The notes beneath the pieces were generated by a model. The model was not told where the DNA came from, searched no databases, and saw nothing but the letters and a program-made list of their open reading frames with translations. This document shows positions 1-7,954 of a DNA stretch of 31,708 bases, in pieces. A program made the position numbers and the translations under genes. Source of the stretch: HGM04593 sp045588345 (lineage in GTDB: Bacteria > Bacteroidota > Bacteroidia > Bacteroidales > Bacteroidaceae); the NCBI GenBank assembly GCA_045588345.1, contig JAZNDZ010000128.1, positions 1 to 31,708 of the forward strand, written 5' to 3'. Numbering within the stretch: the first letter of the stretch is position 1; every line of letters starts with the position of its first letter.

Positions 1-497
1 TGCATCCAACCGAAATCGTTGTCGGCGCAGTCCTGATAACCGAAAAGTGAAGAGTATGTCTGTCCGCCGTATGTCGCTGCCGAAGGCACGCCGATGCTTG
101 TAACGAATTCGTTCTTGCCCGAACTTGTATTGGTGTGCAGCCAAACAAAGTGCGAAGGGTAGTAGTTGGTCGAAATCTTTCCGTTGAGGTTACGGTATGC
201 ATTCAATTCGTATGTGAACATGTAGCATATACGTGATGCCGAGCCGCATGAGCCACCGTCCTGGTTGAACACAGGCGGGAAGAACTTCAGTTCGGCATTA
301 TTGACATACACCGGACGCTGGTCTGCCGTTGCAGTGCGCGATGCGCTTTTCTGCGCATCGGCTCTTTTGAGCATGGACCAGTCGGGGTTGGTCTTATCGC
401 TGTAATCGGGGTACTTCTCACGGTTTACATCGGTCTGTGCCAAAAGGCCCATAGGCAATGCCAGTACCAAAGCAATGAGTGTCTTTATTCTTTTCAT
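1..497 (-). CDS. Secreted papain-like (C1-type) cysteine peptidase-like protein, N-terminal part
   Basis: The gene reads off the left edge of the window; 165 codons are visible from the ATG at 497. Residues 1-20 form a signal peptide (KR near the start, a hydrophobic core, then LLA before Q21), so the product is exported. Around residues 75-91 it reads PPVFNQDGGSCGSASRI, which resembles the active-site block of C1 peptidases, with Gln79 as the possible oxyanion-hole residue and Cys84 as the possible nucleophile. The Gln-Cys spacing is one residue shorter than in papain, and the His/Asn part of the site lies outside the window. It starts 25 nt after the hexosaminidase stop, so the two are probably co-transcribed. 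The peptidase-like fold is likely; activity is an inference. Confidence 0.55.
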   Translation of the reverse strand, partial: MKRIKTLIALVLALPMGLLAQTDVNREKYPDYSDKTNPDWSMLKRADAQKSASRTATADQRPVYVNNAELKFFPPVFNQDGGSCGSASRICYMFTYELNAYRNLNGKISTNYYPSHFVWLHTNTSSGKNEFVTSIGVPSAATYGGQTYSSLFGYQDCADNDFGWM

Positions 498-522
498 GAC
501 TCTAAAAAGGAAACTAAGGGAT

Positions 523-2559
523 TTATTTTATTACGATTTCATCGGTGAATAACCAGCCGCGCTGAGGACCACACTTGGCCTGATAACGCACATAGCGTGC
601 CTTGCTGTTACCATTCCAGCCATAGTTCTTGAACGACAAGCCTTCGTCGCGGACAACTGTATGCTTTATGGTTGCAAGTTCGCTGAACGCGGTGCTGTCG
701 CTTGAAACAGATATTATAACTTCGGCGGGGAACCAAACATCGGGTATGCACATCTGCATGAAGTCGGCGGCGATGCTGCCTATCTCTTTTTCCTCGCCAA
801 GGTCGATGACAACGTCTACACCATCACGAATGAAGCCTTGCCACTTTCCGTCCATATATGTCCAACCACCGTGTGTACCGTCTGTGAGCGCAGCCGCTCC
901 ACCGGCATTGTACTTCTCGTTGAACGGGGCGGTTGACGAATAGGTCACTGCCTTGCCTTTTGCAAGATGCTCCTGCGGATACTGTGCCTCTTTGCGCTGT
1001 CCGAACTCGTTCTCAAGGTCAAAGGCGTTGTACCCCTTTGCGCGCAGGCTGTTGACTGCCTTTATTGCGCGCTGCCTGAAAGCGTCGAAGTCGCGCTCGG
1101 CAGGGTTGCTCCAGCCTATCTCGGCGAGTGCAAGAATACGTGGGTAAATCATGTACTCCACAAGTTCCTCGGTGGGGATGTATTCTACCCACAGGTTGCC
1201 CTGCACACCGTATATGAGTTTTGACTGTGCGGCATTGAGCCCTTCAGTGGGGTTGTAGGAATAGACCTTCTGCAACGGCATGTACGGGCCGAATGCCATT
1301 GGCTGTGTATGGGGAGCATCCTGATAGGAATCAAGATAGCAGTAACTGCCCGGTGTCATTATAGCCTTGTGACCGCTGTTGACTGCCGCAAGGCCGCCTT
1401 CGGTGCCGCGCCATGACATTACTGTTGCATTGGGCGCGAGGCCTCCGTCAAGAATCTCGTCCCAGCCGATGATTTGCCTGCCTTTGCTGTTCACGAACTT
1501 CTCTATGCGGTGAATGAGATAACTCTGTAACCCGTTCACATCCTTGAGGTTTTCCTCCTTCATGCGCTTTTGGCACAGGGGGCATGATGGCCAGCTGGCC
1601 TTGCCTGCCTCGTCGCCGCCGATGTGTATGTACTCCGACGGGAACAGTTCCATGACCTCGGTCAGCACGTTCTCAAGGAACTCGTATGTCTTTTCGTTGC
1701 CTACGCAAAAGTCGGCCTGCTTGTATGGTTCGTGTGTACATGAAAATTCGGGATATGCTGTGAGAACTTCCTCACTGTGCGCCGGCATCTCAATCTCGGG
1801 GATGATTGTGACGTAGCGGTCGGCTGCATATTTCACCAGTTCGCGTATGTCGTCCCGGGTGTAATAGCCGCCATGAGCCTCGGGGCTTCCCTTCTCGGCG
1901 TAGAGGCGGTCGCCGAACCACCAATCTTTCCACAATGCCTTGCTGCGCCATGCAGCAAATTCTGTAAGGCGTGGGTATCTCTTGATTTCAATGCGCCAGC
2001 CTGCAGCATCGGTAAGGTGCAGATGCAGGCGATTCATCTTGAAGTGCGCTATTGCGTCAATCTGTTTCTTGACGAACTCTTTGCCAAAGAAATGGCGGCT
2101 CACGTCGAGCATGAGCCCGCGATAGGCAAACTGCGGCTCGTCGATAATGGTGCCTGCAGGTATCGAAAAGTTGTCGTCAAGCAACTGAAGAATTGTCTGC
2201 AGACCGTAAAAAAGACCGGCACCACCGGTGGCTGTAACCTTGACCATGTCCTCGCCGGCATCTATGCGATAGCCTTCGGGCGAAGTTGTGCCCTCAGTGA
2301 CCTGAAGAATAAATCTCTTTTCTCCTTTCTCCACAAATACAAGCGAGGATGCCGCAAGGAAATCAGTAAGGATTCTCTTGTCTTCATCGCCGGCAGCAAT
2401 CTCAAGGGAAACGTTGTCGTCAAATGTGAAACGGCCACCGGTGAGTTCTACACTACCGGGTGCGGGCAGCACGTCACAAGTTGTTGTTACACCCTCCTTG
2501 TTGTGCACGCACGCGCAGAAAAGAAAAAGAACCAATGTGCAATTGATGAATCTTTTCAT
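523..2559 (-). CDS. Beta-N-acetylhexosaminidase, GH20 family, lipoprotein
   Basis: This 678-residue exoglycosidase should remove terminal GlcNAc/GalNAc from host or dietary glycans by substrate-assisted catalysis. The N-terminus has a lipoprotein signal ending at Cys17 (LFCAC), placing it on the envelope. Next come a GH20b-type N-terminal domain, with the motif GLMLDVSRHFF at its junction with the catalytic barrel, and the catalytic pair Asp316-Glu317 in HIGGDEAG. The last 140 residues or so look like a discoidin-like beta-sandwich (ARYVRYQAKCGPQRGW). I chose the ATG at 2559 because it begins the signal peptide. The in-frame ATGs at 2580 and 2667 fall at or upstream of the promoter's expected start site. 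It is the first gene of a short operon with the C1-like peptidase. Confidence 0.95.
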   Translation of the reverse strand: MKRFINCTLVLFLFCACVHNKEGVTTTCDVLPAPGSVELTGGRFTFDDNVSLEIAAGDEDKRILTDFLAASSLVFVEKGEKRFILQVTEGTTSPEGYRIDAGEDMVKVTATGGAGLFYGLQTILQLLDDNFSIPAGTIIDEPQFAYRGLMLDVSRHFFGKEFVKKQIDAIAHFKMNRLHLHLTDAAGWRIEIKRYPRLTEFAAWRSKALWKDWWFGDRLYAEKGSPEAHGGYYTRDDIRELVKYAADRYVTIIPEIEMPAHSEEVLTAYPEFSCTHEPYKQADFCVGNEKTYEFLENVLTEVMELFPSEYIHIGGDEAGKASWPSCPLCQKRMKEENLKDVNGLQSYLIHRIEKFVNSKGRQIIGWDEILDGGLAPNATVMSWRGTEGGLAAVNSGHKAIMTPGSYCYLDSYQDAPHTQPMAFGPYMPLQKVYSYNPTEGLNAAQSKLIYGVQGNLWVEYIPTEELVEYMIYPRILALAEIGWSNPAERDFDAFRQRAIKAVNSLRAKGYNAFDLENEFGQRKEAQYPQEHLAKGKAVTYSSTAPFNEKYNAGGAAALTDGTHGGWTYMDGKWQGFIRDGVDVVIDLGEEKEIGSIAADFMQMCIPDVWFPAEVIISVSSDSTAFSELATIKHTVVRDEGLSFKNYGWNGNSKARYVRYQAKCGPQRGWLFTDEIVIK

Positions 2560-2589
2560 ATTATAGGATAGTTTTTTCATAGTTTTGGG

Positions 2590-2622
2590 CAAATATACAT
2601 ATTTTTTTAAAAAAATTCCAAA
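2590..2622 (-). promoter_or_regulatory. Promoter for the hexosaminidase operon
   Basis: On the minus strand TATATTTG lies at 2597-2590 and TTTG at 2622-2619, with 21 nt between them. This fits the Bacteroidota -33/-7 pattern. The expected transcript start lies only about 20-25 nt before the chosen ATG at 2559. Confidence 0.7.
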
Positions 2623-2626
2623 TATG

Positions 2627-2659
2627 TTTGGAAAGTATAAATACGGTGTTTTATATTTG
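2627..2659 (+). promoter_or_regulatory. Promoter for the ABC transporter/GntR operon
   Basis: TTTG at 2627-2630 and TATATTTG at 2652-2659 are separated by 21 nt, a strong Bacteroidota-type promoter placed 25 nt before the ABC ATPase start. Its -33 element lies back to back with that of the hexosaminidase promoter, and the two together form a near-palindrome at 2618-2631. Confidence 0.7.
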
Positions 2660-2684
2660 CGGTGCACTAATAAACTAATACACT

Positions 2685-3485
2685 ATGATAGCAATCGAGA
2701 ATTTATCTTTTGCATATTCCAAGTTCAAGGTGCTTGATAATATAAGCACAACTTTTGAACAGGGAAAGATATATGGCTTGCTCGGCTCCAACGGAGTGGG
2801 CAAAAGCACTATGTTCAAACTGCTTTGCGGCCTGTTGACAACTAAAGAGGGAACAATAAGCATCGACGGTTGCACACCTCACGGTCGCAAGCCAAGTTTC
2901 CTCTCCAAGATATTCTATGTGCCTGAGGATTTCGAGGGCCCGGCAATATCAATAAAGAACTACGCGGCCGGTGTGGCACAGTTCTACCCGAACTATGATG
3001 CGGGCCTTTTTGCACGCCTGCTCGAGGATTTTGAAATTGACGTTACGCGCAAGTTCACTTCGCTGTCGCTCGGGCAGCGCAAAAGGGCTATCCTTGCCTT
3101 GGCCCTTGCAGTCAGAACAGATTACCTTTTCCTTGACGAACCTACCAACGGCCTTGACATCCCAAGCAAGGCTGAATTCCGCAAGATGGTTGCGGCTGCA
3201 ATGGATGAAAAGCGCACGATAATAATCTCGACCCACCAGGTAAAAGATGTTGAGAACCTGCTCGACCACATAATGATTCTTGACAGGCAGGCTGTGCTGC
3301 TTGACAAGAGCGTGAGTGATATACAGAAAGAGTTCCGCTTTGACATCTCCCCGACGGCTCCGGCCGATGCCCTCTATGTAGAGCCGGGGCTTGGCGGCTG
3401 CTGCTCAATAAGCAGAAACACCGCAGGCGAGGAGAGCCGCATAAACATTGAACTGCTTTTCAACTACATCAACTATAAGAAATAA
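2685..3485 (+). CDS. ABC transporter ATP-binding protein
   Basis: This 266-residue nucleotide-binding subunit has Walker A GSNGVGKST (34-42), signature LSLGQ (127-131), Walker B YLFLDEP (147-153) and the switch His184 in STHQ. It would power the membrane subunit encoded 5 nt downstream. The C-terminal 70 residues are less conserved, as is usual for export-type ATPases of the YtrB/CcmA kind. The combination ATPase, permease, short GntR protein is typical of YtrA-regulated exporters, often linked to envelope stress or antimicrobial compounds. The substrate cannot be read from the sequence. Confidence 0.93.
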   Translation: MIAIENLSFAYSKFKVLDNISTTFEQGKIYGLLGSNGVGKSTMFKLLCGLLTTKEGTISIDGCTPHGRKPSFLSKIFYVPEDFEGPAISIKNYAAGVAQFYPNYDAGLFARLLEDFEIDVTRKFTSLSLGQRKRAILALALAVRTDYLFLDEPTNGLDIPSKAEFRKMVAAAMDEKRTIIISTHQVKDVENLLDHIMILDRQAVLLDKSVSDIQKEFRFDISPTAPADALYVEPGLGGCCSISRNTAGEESRINIELLFNYINYKK

Positions 3486-3490
3486 CTATT

Positions 3491-4297
3491 ATGAACGATA
3501 TATTTGATTTTGGCCGTTTCGGCAAACTGCTCAAGTATGAGTGTGTAAACTATCTGTCGCGTTACGTGAGGGGAATGGTTGTTTTCGCCAGTTTTTTTGT
3601 TGCCCTATGGCTCTTTACAATAGCCTTTGAGATACCTTTCAACAGCCGCACATTGCTTGTTTACGCAGTATTCAACCTTGCAATATTTCTGGCACCGTTC
3701 TTTGTCTACAGCGATATCAATGACCGCAAGAGAGGGTACACCTATGCAATGATGCCGGCAAGCACTTTCGAAAAGATGCTCTCGATGACTCTTGTATGCC
3801 TGTTAATTATACCTCTCATGGTCTATGCGACACTGTCGCTCACGGACCTGCTGCTCTATGGCCTCTCTTGCGCCGGCGTGGGATATTTTACAGGCTTTGA
3901 ACTTTGCAACCCGTTTGTACTCGACTGGGGTGTTCTTGACCCCACAGATTCGTTCAAGACGTTCTTCGATGCAAAGATAAGTGCCCTTAACAGCATTTCG
4001 GCGGTAACGACATACATGATGTTCAATGCAATATTCCGCAAATACAAGATAATAAAGACAATCCTGTTCAATATGGCGGTGTCGTTCACGCTACAGATTA
4101 TAATGGTCTTTGTTGCCGTCTTTGCAACAGCCGGATTCATGGACAGCATAATCACATTCTTTGAGGAACTTTTCAGCAAATACACTCCGGAGGAGATGCT
4201 TGCATTTTATCACACCATGACAATGCTATGGTACATTGCCGTAACTGCTACCACACTTGTAATAACCTATTTCCGCATCAAGCGGGTAAACTATTGA
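3491..4297 (+). CDS. ABC transporter permease-like membrane protein
   Basis: A 268-residue integral membrane protein with about six hydrophobic segments (roughly 29-47, 54-73, 97-120, 165-182, 189-217 and 243-261). The segment after the second helix, DINDRKRGYTYAMMPAS, resembles the cytoplasmic loop seen in ABC-2-like permeases of Bacteroidota. It lies between the ATPase (5 nt upstream) and the GntR regulator (4 nt downstream), so I infer that it is the transmembrane partner of the ATPase. No substrate is evident. Confidence 0.82.
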   Translation: MNDIFDFGRFGKLLKYECVNYLSRYVRGMVVFASFFVALWLFTIAFEIPFNSRTLLVYAVFNLAIFLAPFFVYSDINDRKRGYTYAMMPASTFEKMLSMTLVCLLIIPLMVYATLSLTDLLLYGLSCAGVGYFTGFELCNPFVLDWGVLDPTDSFKTFFDAKISALNSISAVTTYMMFNAIFRKYKIIKTILFNMAVSFTLQIIMVFVAVFATAGFMDSIITFFEELFSKYTPEEMLAFYHTMTMLWYIAVTATTLVITYFRIKRVNY

Positions 4298-4301
4298 TTT
4301 T

Positions 4302-4646
4302 ATGGAATATAACGAACACAAGCCTATCTATCTGCAGAATGTAGACTTGATGCAGGAGAAAATCCTCTGCGGGGAATGGCCCGAGGAGGAGCGTATCCCG
4401 TCGGTACGTGAAATGGGCGCTTCGGTAGGCGTGAACCCTAATACAATAGTGCGTTCCTATCAGCTGCTTGAGTCGCAGGAGATTATCTGCAACAAGCGCG
4501 GCATGGGCTACTTTGTAAAGGAGGGCGCTGTAATGCGCATAAAAGAGAACATGAAAAAGGAGTTTATAGACAATGAACTGCCTCAGTTCAGGGCCAAGGC
4601 GACAATGCTGGGCATAACAAAGGAGGAACTGAGCAATCTGCTGTAA
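4302..4646 (+). CDS. GntR-family transcriptional regulator, YtrA subfamily
   Basis: A 114-residue protein with an N-terminal winged helix (about 8-75). The recognition region reads IPSVREMGASVGVNPNTI, followed by the wing RGMGYFVKEGA. The C-terminal part is a short helical dimerisation tail rather than a full effector domain, which places it in the small YtrA group. Members usually repress the transporter operon that contains them. Here the gene is the third of the operon, 4 nt after the permease stop. The near-palindrome at 2618-2631 between the divergent promoters is a candidate operator (inference). Confidence 0.9.
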   Translation: MEYNEHKPIYLQNVDLMQEKILCGEWPEEERIPSVREMGASVGVNPNTIVRSYQLLESQEIICNKRGMGYFVKEGAVMRIKENMKKEFIDNELPQFRAKATMLGITKEELSNLL

Positions 4647-4698
4647 ACAATCAGCAGCTGCCGCAAAACAGAAGTTTAACATTTAAAGATTCAATATT

Positions 4699-5523
4699 AT
4701 GAAAAACATTTTTTTGTTGGGCATATTCTGCTCATGTATCATGCTTGCCAGTTGCAACACAGTTGCCCCCGAGGCAGGCGAAGAGGGTGTAAAGGTACAC
4801 AAACCATGGATTTTCGGTACCGGCGGCGTAGACATGACACCCGTGGAGACCGGCCTTGAATATACCTGGCTCTCTACCGACTTTGTCATTGTGAACATGC
4901 TGCCGCAAGCATACGACGAGGACCTTGACGACGCTACATCGAACGATAACACGTTGCTCGATTTCAACACCCAAATACAGTTGCAGGTGAAGGACAATAT
5001 GTCGCCGGTGCTCGTAAAGAACTATGGTGTCAACTGGTATAGCTCGGTTATCAAGGAGGTGTACCGCAACACTGTGCGCGGCTATATTTCAAAGTATGGG
5101 CCGTTTGACCTCATGAGTAACCGCGAAGTGCTTGACTCAATAAACCTATTTGTAAAGAATGACATGCAGAACTACATTAGCATGCTCAGTTCAAAGCAAG
5201 GTGAACTGCCTATTGATGTTGTGAACGTGGTTGTGGGCCGTGCTATCCCCAACGAGCGTCAGAAGGCAGAGATGGATGCCACAGCTGCAGCAACACAGGC
5301 AAAGCGCACCGAAGAGTCAAGACGCGATATGCTTGTGGCCCGTGAGGCAGCAGAGCGTCAGCGTGCCATTGCCGACAAGGCCTATCAGGAGGAACTGGGG
5401 CTTACAACAGACCAGTTCATACAGTTGCGTGCATGGGAAATCATAAAAGAGAAGAACGGTGCGAACATCGACGTGCTGTTCAATGCCGACGGTACAAGCA
5501 AGATGTGGAATGTAAGACGATAG
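4699..5523 (+). CDS. SPFH/band 7 (prohibitin-like) domain lipoprotein
   Basis: A 274-residue protein with a lipoprotein signal ending at Cys19 (LASC), then an SPFH-type domain (about 25-190): a beta-rich start, the segment FNTQIQLQVKD, and the end VVGRAIPNERQKAEMDA typical of prohibitin-like proteins. An Ala/Glu/Arg-rich helix (about 195-245) should form a coiled coil that drives oligomerisation. SPFH proteins usually scaffold membrane microdomains or control proteases from a membrane helix; here the anchor appears to be a lipid. The gene starts 52 nt after the GntR regulator and is followed 9 nt later by another lipoprotein gene. The client protein is unknown. Confidence 0.82.
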   Translation: MKNIFLLGIFCSCIMLASCNTVAPEAGEEGVKVHKPWIFGTGGVDMTPVETGLEYTWLSTDFVIVNMLPQAYDEDLDDATSNDNTLLDFNTQIQLQVKDNMSPVLVKNYGVNWYSSVIKEVYRNTVRGYISKYGPFDLMSNREVLDSINLFVKNDMQNYISMLSSKQGELPIDVVNVVVGRAIPNERQKAEMDATAAATQAKRTEESRRDMLVAREAAERQRAIADKAYQEELGLTTDQFIQLRAWEIIKEKNGANIDVLFNADGTSKMWNVRR

Positions 5524-5532
5524 TAAAAAAAC

Positions 5533-5973
5533 ATGAAATTAAGACATATTTTCTTGCTGTCAGTGCTATTCTCTTTGGTATCGTGCACATCATGGTTTGT
5601 AGAGAGAACGCCCGAATACATCCTATCGAAAGTATATGGATTGAATGTAGATAATACGGAGCATTGGGTGTATGCTTTCGAGGAACAGTGGTGCCCGAAC
5701 GGTGACGGGTTTTCAAAAATCAAGATGAGAGTTGCTCTTACCGAAGAACAGATTGAGCATTTACTGTCAACGGGAGCCAAGCCCTTGCCGGTCCCTGACG
5801 GAACAGTAAACCAACAGTCGTGGTTAGAGGACAAACTCGGTATAGATTTGAATAGCATATCAGATGGTGTTTATTTTTATAAACCGGGGAACCCTGATTT
5901 GGAATTTGAGTGCAGGTTTCTGTTGTATGATAAAGAATTGAAGATGCTGTACTATTATATAAGCATTATGTAA
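5533..5973 (+). CDS. Small lipoprotein of unknown function
   Basis: A 146-residue protein whose first 18 residues are a lipoprotein signal (LVSC, lipidated Cys18). I do not recognise a family. The mature part is mixed charged/aromatic without repeats, with ALTEEQIEHLLSTG in the middle and the Tyr-rich end LYYYISIM. It begins 9 nt after the SPFH lipoprotein stop and is presumably co-expressed with it. Both may sit in the same membrane; that is an inference from position only. Confidence 0.75.
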   Translation: MKLRHIFLLSVLFSLVSCTSWFVERTPEYILSKVYGLNVDNTEHWVYAFEEQWCPNGDGFSKIKMRVALTEEQIEHLLSTGAKPLPVPDGTVNQQSWLEDKLGIDLNSISDGVYFYKPGNPDLEFECRFLLYDKELKMLYYYISIM

Positions 5974-6048
5974 AAACCGGAAACTCTGCAGTATAAAACA
6001 GGCATCCTATGACCATGGACACATTTATTAAAATTTAAAACTAATATA

Positions 6049-7815
6049 ATGAAATCTTTTTTTAAAACAATGCTGGCATGCGTGGCAGGTATTCTTGCCG
6101 CAGGTCTTTTATTTCTATTTGGGGTTGGCTTTTTCATTGGTTCTGTAGCATCAATGAGCAGCGCGAACGAAGGTATCAAGGAAAACTCGGTACTGATGCT
6201 GGACCTTAACGGCATATTTGGTGAACGTGCCGATGAAAACCCTTTTGCCATGCTGATGAATGGCGACATGAAGTCATACGGGCTTGAGGATATAATCGCC
6301 TCAATAAAGGAGGCAAAGAATAACCCTGATATAAAGGGCATATATCTGCAAGCGGGAATGATGGAGATTGAGTTTGCTTCACTTGAGGAAATTCGCAGCG
6401 AACTTGAATCGTTCAAGGAGAGTGGGAAATTCGTAGTGGCATACGGCGACCAGTATTCGCAGTGGCTGTACTATCTGGCCTCTGTAGCAGACAAAGTCAT
6501 TGTGAACCCTGAGGGCAGCATTTCATGGCACGGTCTGGCATCCCAGCCGATATTCTTCAAGGACCTTCTCGAAAAAGTTGGTGTGGAAATGCAGATATTC
6601 AAGGTGGGAACATACAAGTCGGCTGTTGAGCCGTTTATCGCAACGGAAATGAGCGATGCTAACCGTGAGCAGGTTTCCGAGTATATCGGTTCAATATGGA
6701 ACGATGTTGTAAATGCTGTATCAAAGTCACGCGGCATATCTGCTGATAAATTGAATGAATATGCCGACAGATATATGGACCTCTGCCAGGCCGAGGAGTA
6801 TGTAGAGTGCGGGTTGGCCGACACCTTACTTTACAAGGATGGCGTAATGGATTACCTAAAAGGACTTGCCGGCACAAACGATGACGGCAAACTGGAAATT
6901 GCCACAGTGGAAGAGGTGAAGATGAAAATAAAAGCAGACAACATCTTGCCTGATATGAATAAAGAAAAGGTTGCCGTATATTATGCCGTGGGCGAAATTG
7001 ATGCTTCGTCATCGGCAGATGAGGGTATAAACTCCAAGAAGGTAATAAAGGAACTGCGTGAGTTGCGCGAAGATGACAATGTAAAGGCTGTTGTGCTGCG
7101 CGTGAACTCCCCGGGCGGCAGCGCATACGGGTCGGAACAAATTTGGCGTGAGGTGGTTCTGCTGAAGGCTGCAAAACCGGTAGTTGTCTCAATGGGTGAC
7201 TATGCTGCATCGGGCGGTTATTACATCTCGTGTGCGGCAGACTGCATTGTTGCCAACAGCACGACACTCACAGGCTCTATCGGAATCTTTGGCATGCTCC
7301 CTGTTGCCGAAAAACTGCTGAAAGAGAATCTTGGCCTTGACTTTGATGTGGTGAAGACCAATAAACTGGCCGACATGGGTTCTTTCTCACGCGCTTTCCG
7401 CCCCGAAGAGAGCGACATTATGCAAAACTATGTCAATGACGGTTATGACCTGTTCCTGAAACGTTGTGCCGACGGCCGCAATATGAGCGTGGAGGATATT
7501 GACAAGATTGGCCAAGGACGTGTGTGGACAGGAAGCAAGGCAAAGGAACTGGGGCTTGTGGATGAGATAGGCGACCTTGACAAGGCTATCGGGATTGCAG
7601 CACAGAAGGCCGGGCTCAATGAGTATGACGTAGAATCTTATCCTGTAGTCAGCGACTTCATGACGAAACTAATTGAAGGTGATGAGAAGGACTACATGGA
7701 GGGTGCTGCCCGCAAGGTTATGGGCGAATACTATGATTGCATCAAGTTTGTCAGCAACATGAAGAATAATGACCCGATACAGGCGCGTGTACCATTTGAA
7801 CTCAATATAAGATGA
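6049..7815 (+). CDS. sppA: Signal peptide peptidase SppA, 67K type
   Basis: A 588-residue inner-membrane serine protease that degrades cleaved signal peptides and similar membrane-bound fragments. One N-terminal transmembrane helix (about 9-33) is followed by two tandem S49 peptidase domains. The catalytic Lys190 lies in GTYKSAVEPF of the first domain and the nucleophile Ser388 in GDYAASGGYY of the second, matching the Lys/Ser dyad split between domains in the long enterobacterial form. Length is close to that form (about 618 residues). It lies 75 nt after the small lipoprotein and may have its own promoter. A long hairpin follows it. Confidence 0.95.
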   Translation: MKSFFKTMLACVAGILAAGLLFLFGVGFFIGSVASMSSANEGIKENSVLMLDLNGIFGERADENPFAMLMNGDMKSYGLEDIIASIKEAKNNPDIKGIYLQAGMMEIEFASLEEIRSELESFKESGKFVVAYGDQYSQWLYYLASVADKVIVNPEGSISWHGLASQPIFFKDLLEKVGVEMQIFKVGTYKSAVEPFIATEMSDANREQVSEYIGSIWNDVVNAVSKSRGISADKLNEYADRYMDLCQAEEYVECGLADTLLYKDGVMDYLKGLAGTNDDGKLEIATVEEVKMKIKADNILPDMNKEKVAVYYAVGEIDASSSADEGINSKKVIKELRELREDDNVKAVVLRVNSPGGSAYGSEQIWREVVLLKAAKPVVVSMGDYAASGGYYISCAADCIVANSTTLTGSIGIFGMLPVAEKLLKENLGLDFDVVKTNKLADMGSFSRAFRPEESDIMQNYVNDGYDLFLKRCADGRNMSVEDIDKIGQGRVWTGSKAKELGLVDEIGDLDKAIGIAAQKAGLNEYDVESYPVVSDFMTKLIEGDEKDYMEGAARKVMGEYYDCIKFVSNMKNNDPIQARVPFELNIR

Positions 7816-7819
7816 GTCT

Positions 7820-7856
7820 GTCATCCATAATTTGCCGTTGGCAAATTATGGATGAC
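7820..7856 (+). terminator. Long perfect hairpin after sppA
   Basis: Arms 7820-7836 and 7840-7856 pair perfectly over 17 bp with a 3-nt loop, 5 nt after the sppA stop. There is no T-run on either side, so it may act as an RNA 3'-end stabiliser or processing site rather than a classical intrinsic terminator. Confidence 0.5.
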
Positions 7857-7885
7857 TGGTTACTGAAAGAAAACCATGTACATAT

Positions 7886-7916
7886 TTTGAGGTATTATAG
7901 AAAAAGTGTACCTTTA
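7886..7916 (+). promoter_or_regulatory. Promoter for manA
   Basis: TTTG at 7886-7889 and TACCTTTA at 7909-7916 are 19 nt apart; the -7 element differs from TAnnTTTG only at its last base. It lies 38 nt before the manA start. Confidence 0.5.
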
Positions 7917-7954
7917 TAATCAGTCAATGCAGACATACAATAAAACATACAATC

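Noticed and set aside
1777..2571. Long open frame (264 codons) on the plus strand opposite the hexosaminidase gene
   Set aside because: It is antisense to a clear GH20 gene, has no family resemblance, and arises from that gene's codon bias.
6659..7267. Minus-strand open frame of about 200 codons inside sppA
   Set aside because: It is rich in Pro, His, Arg and Gln in a pattern typical of a shadow frame, and lies opposite conserved catalytic parts of SppA.
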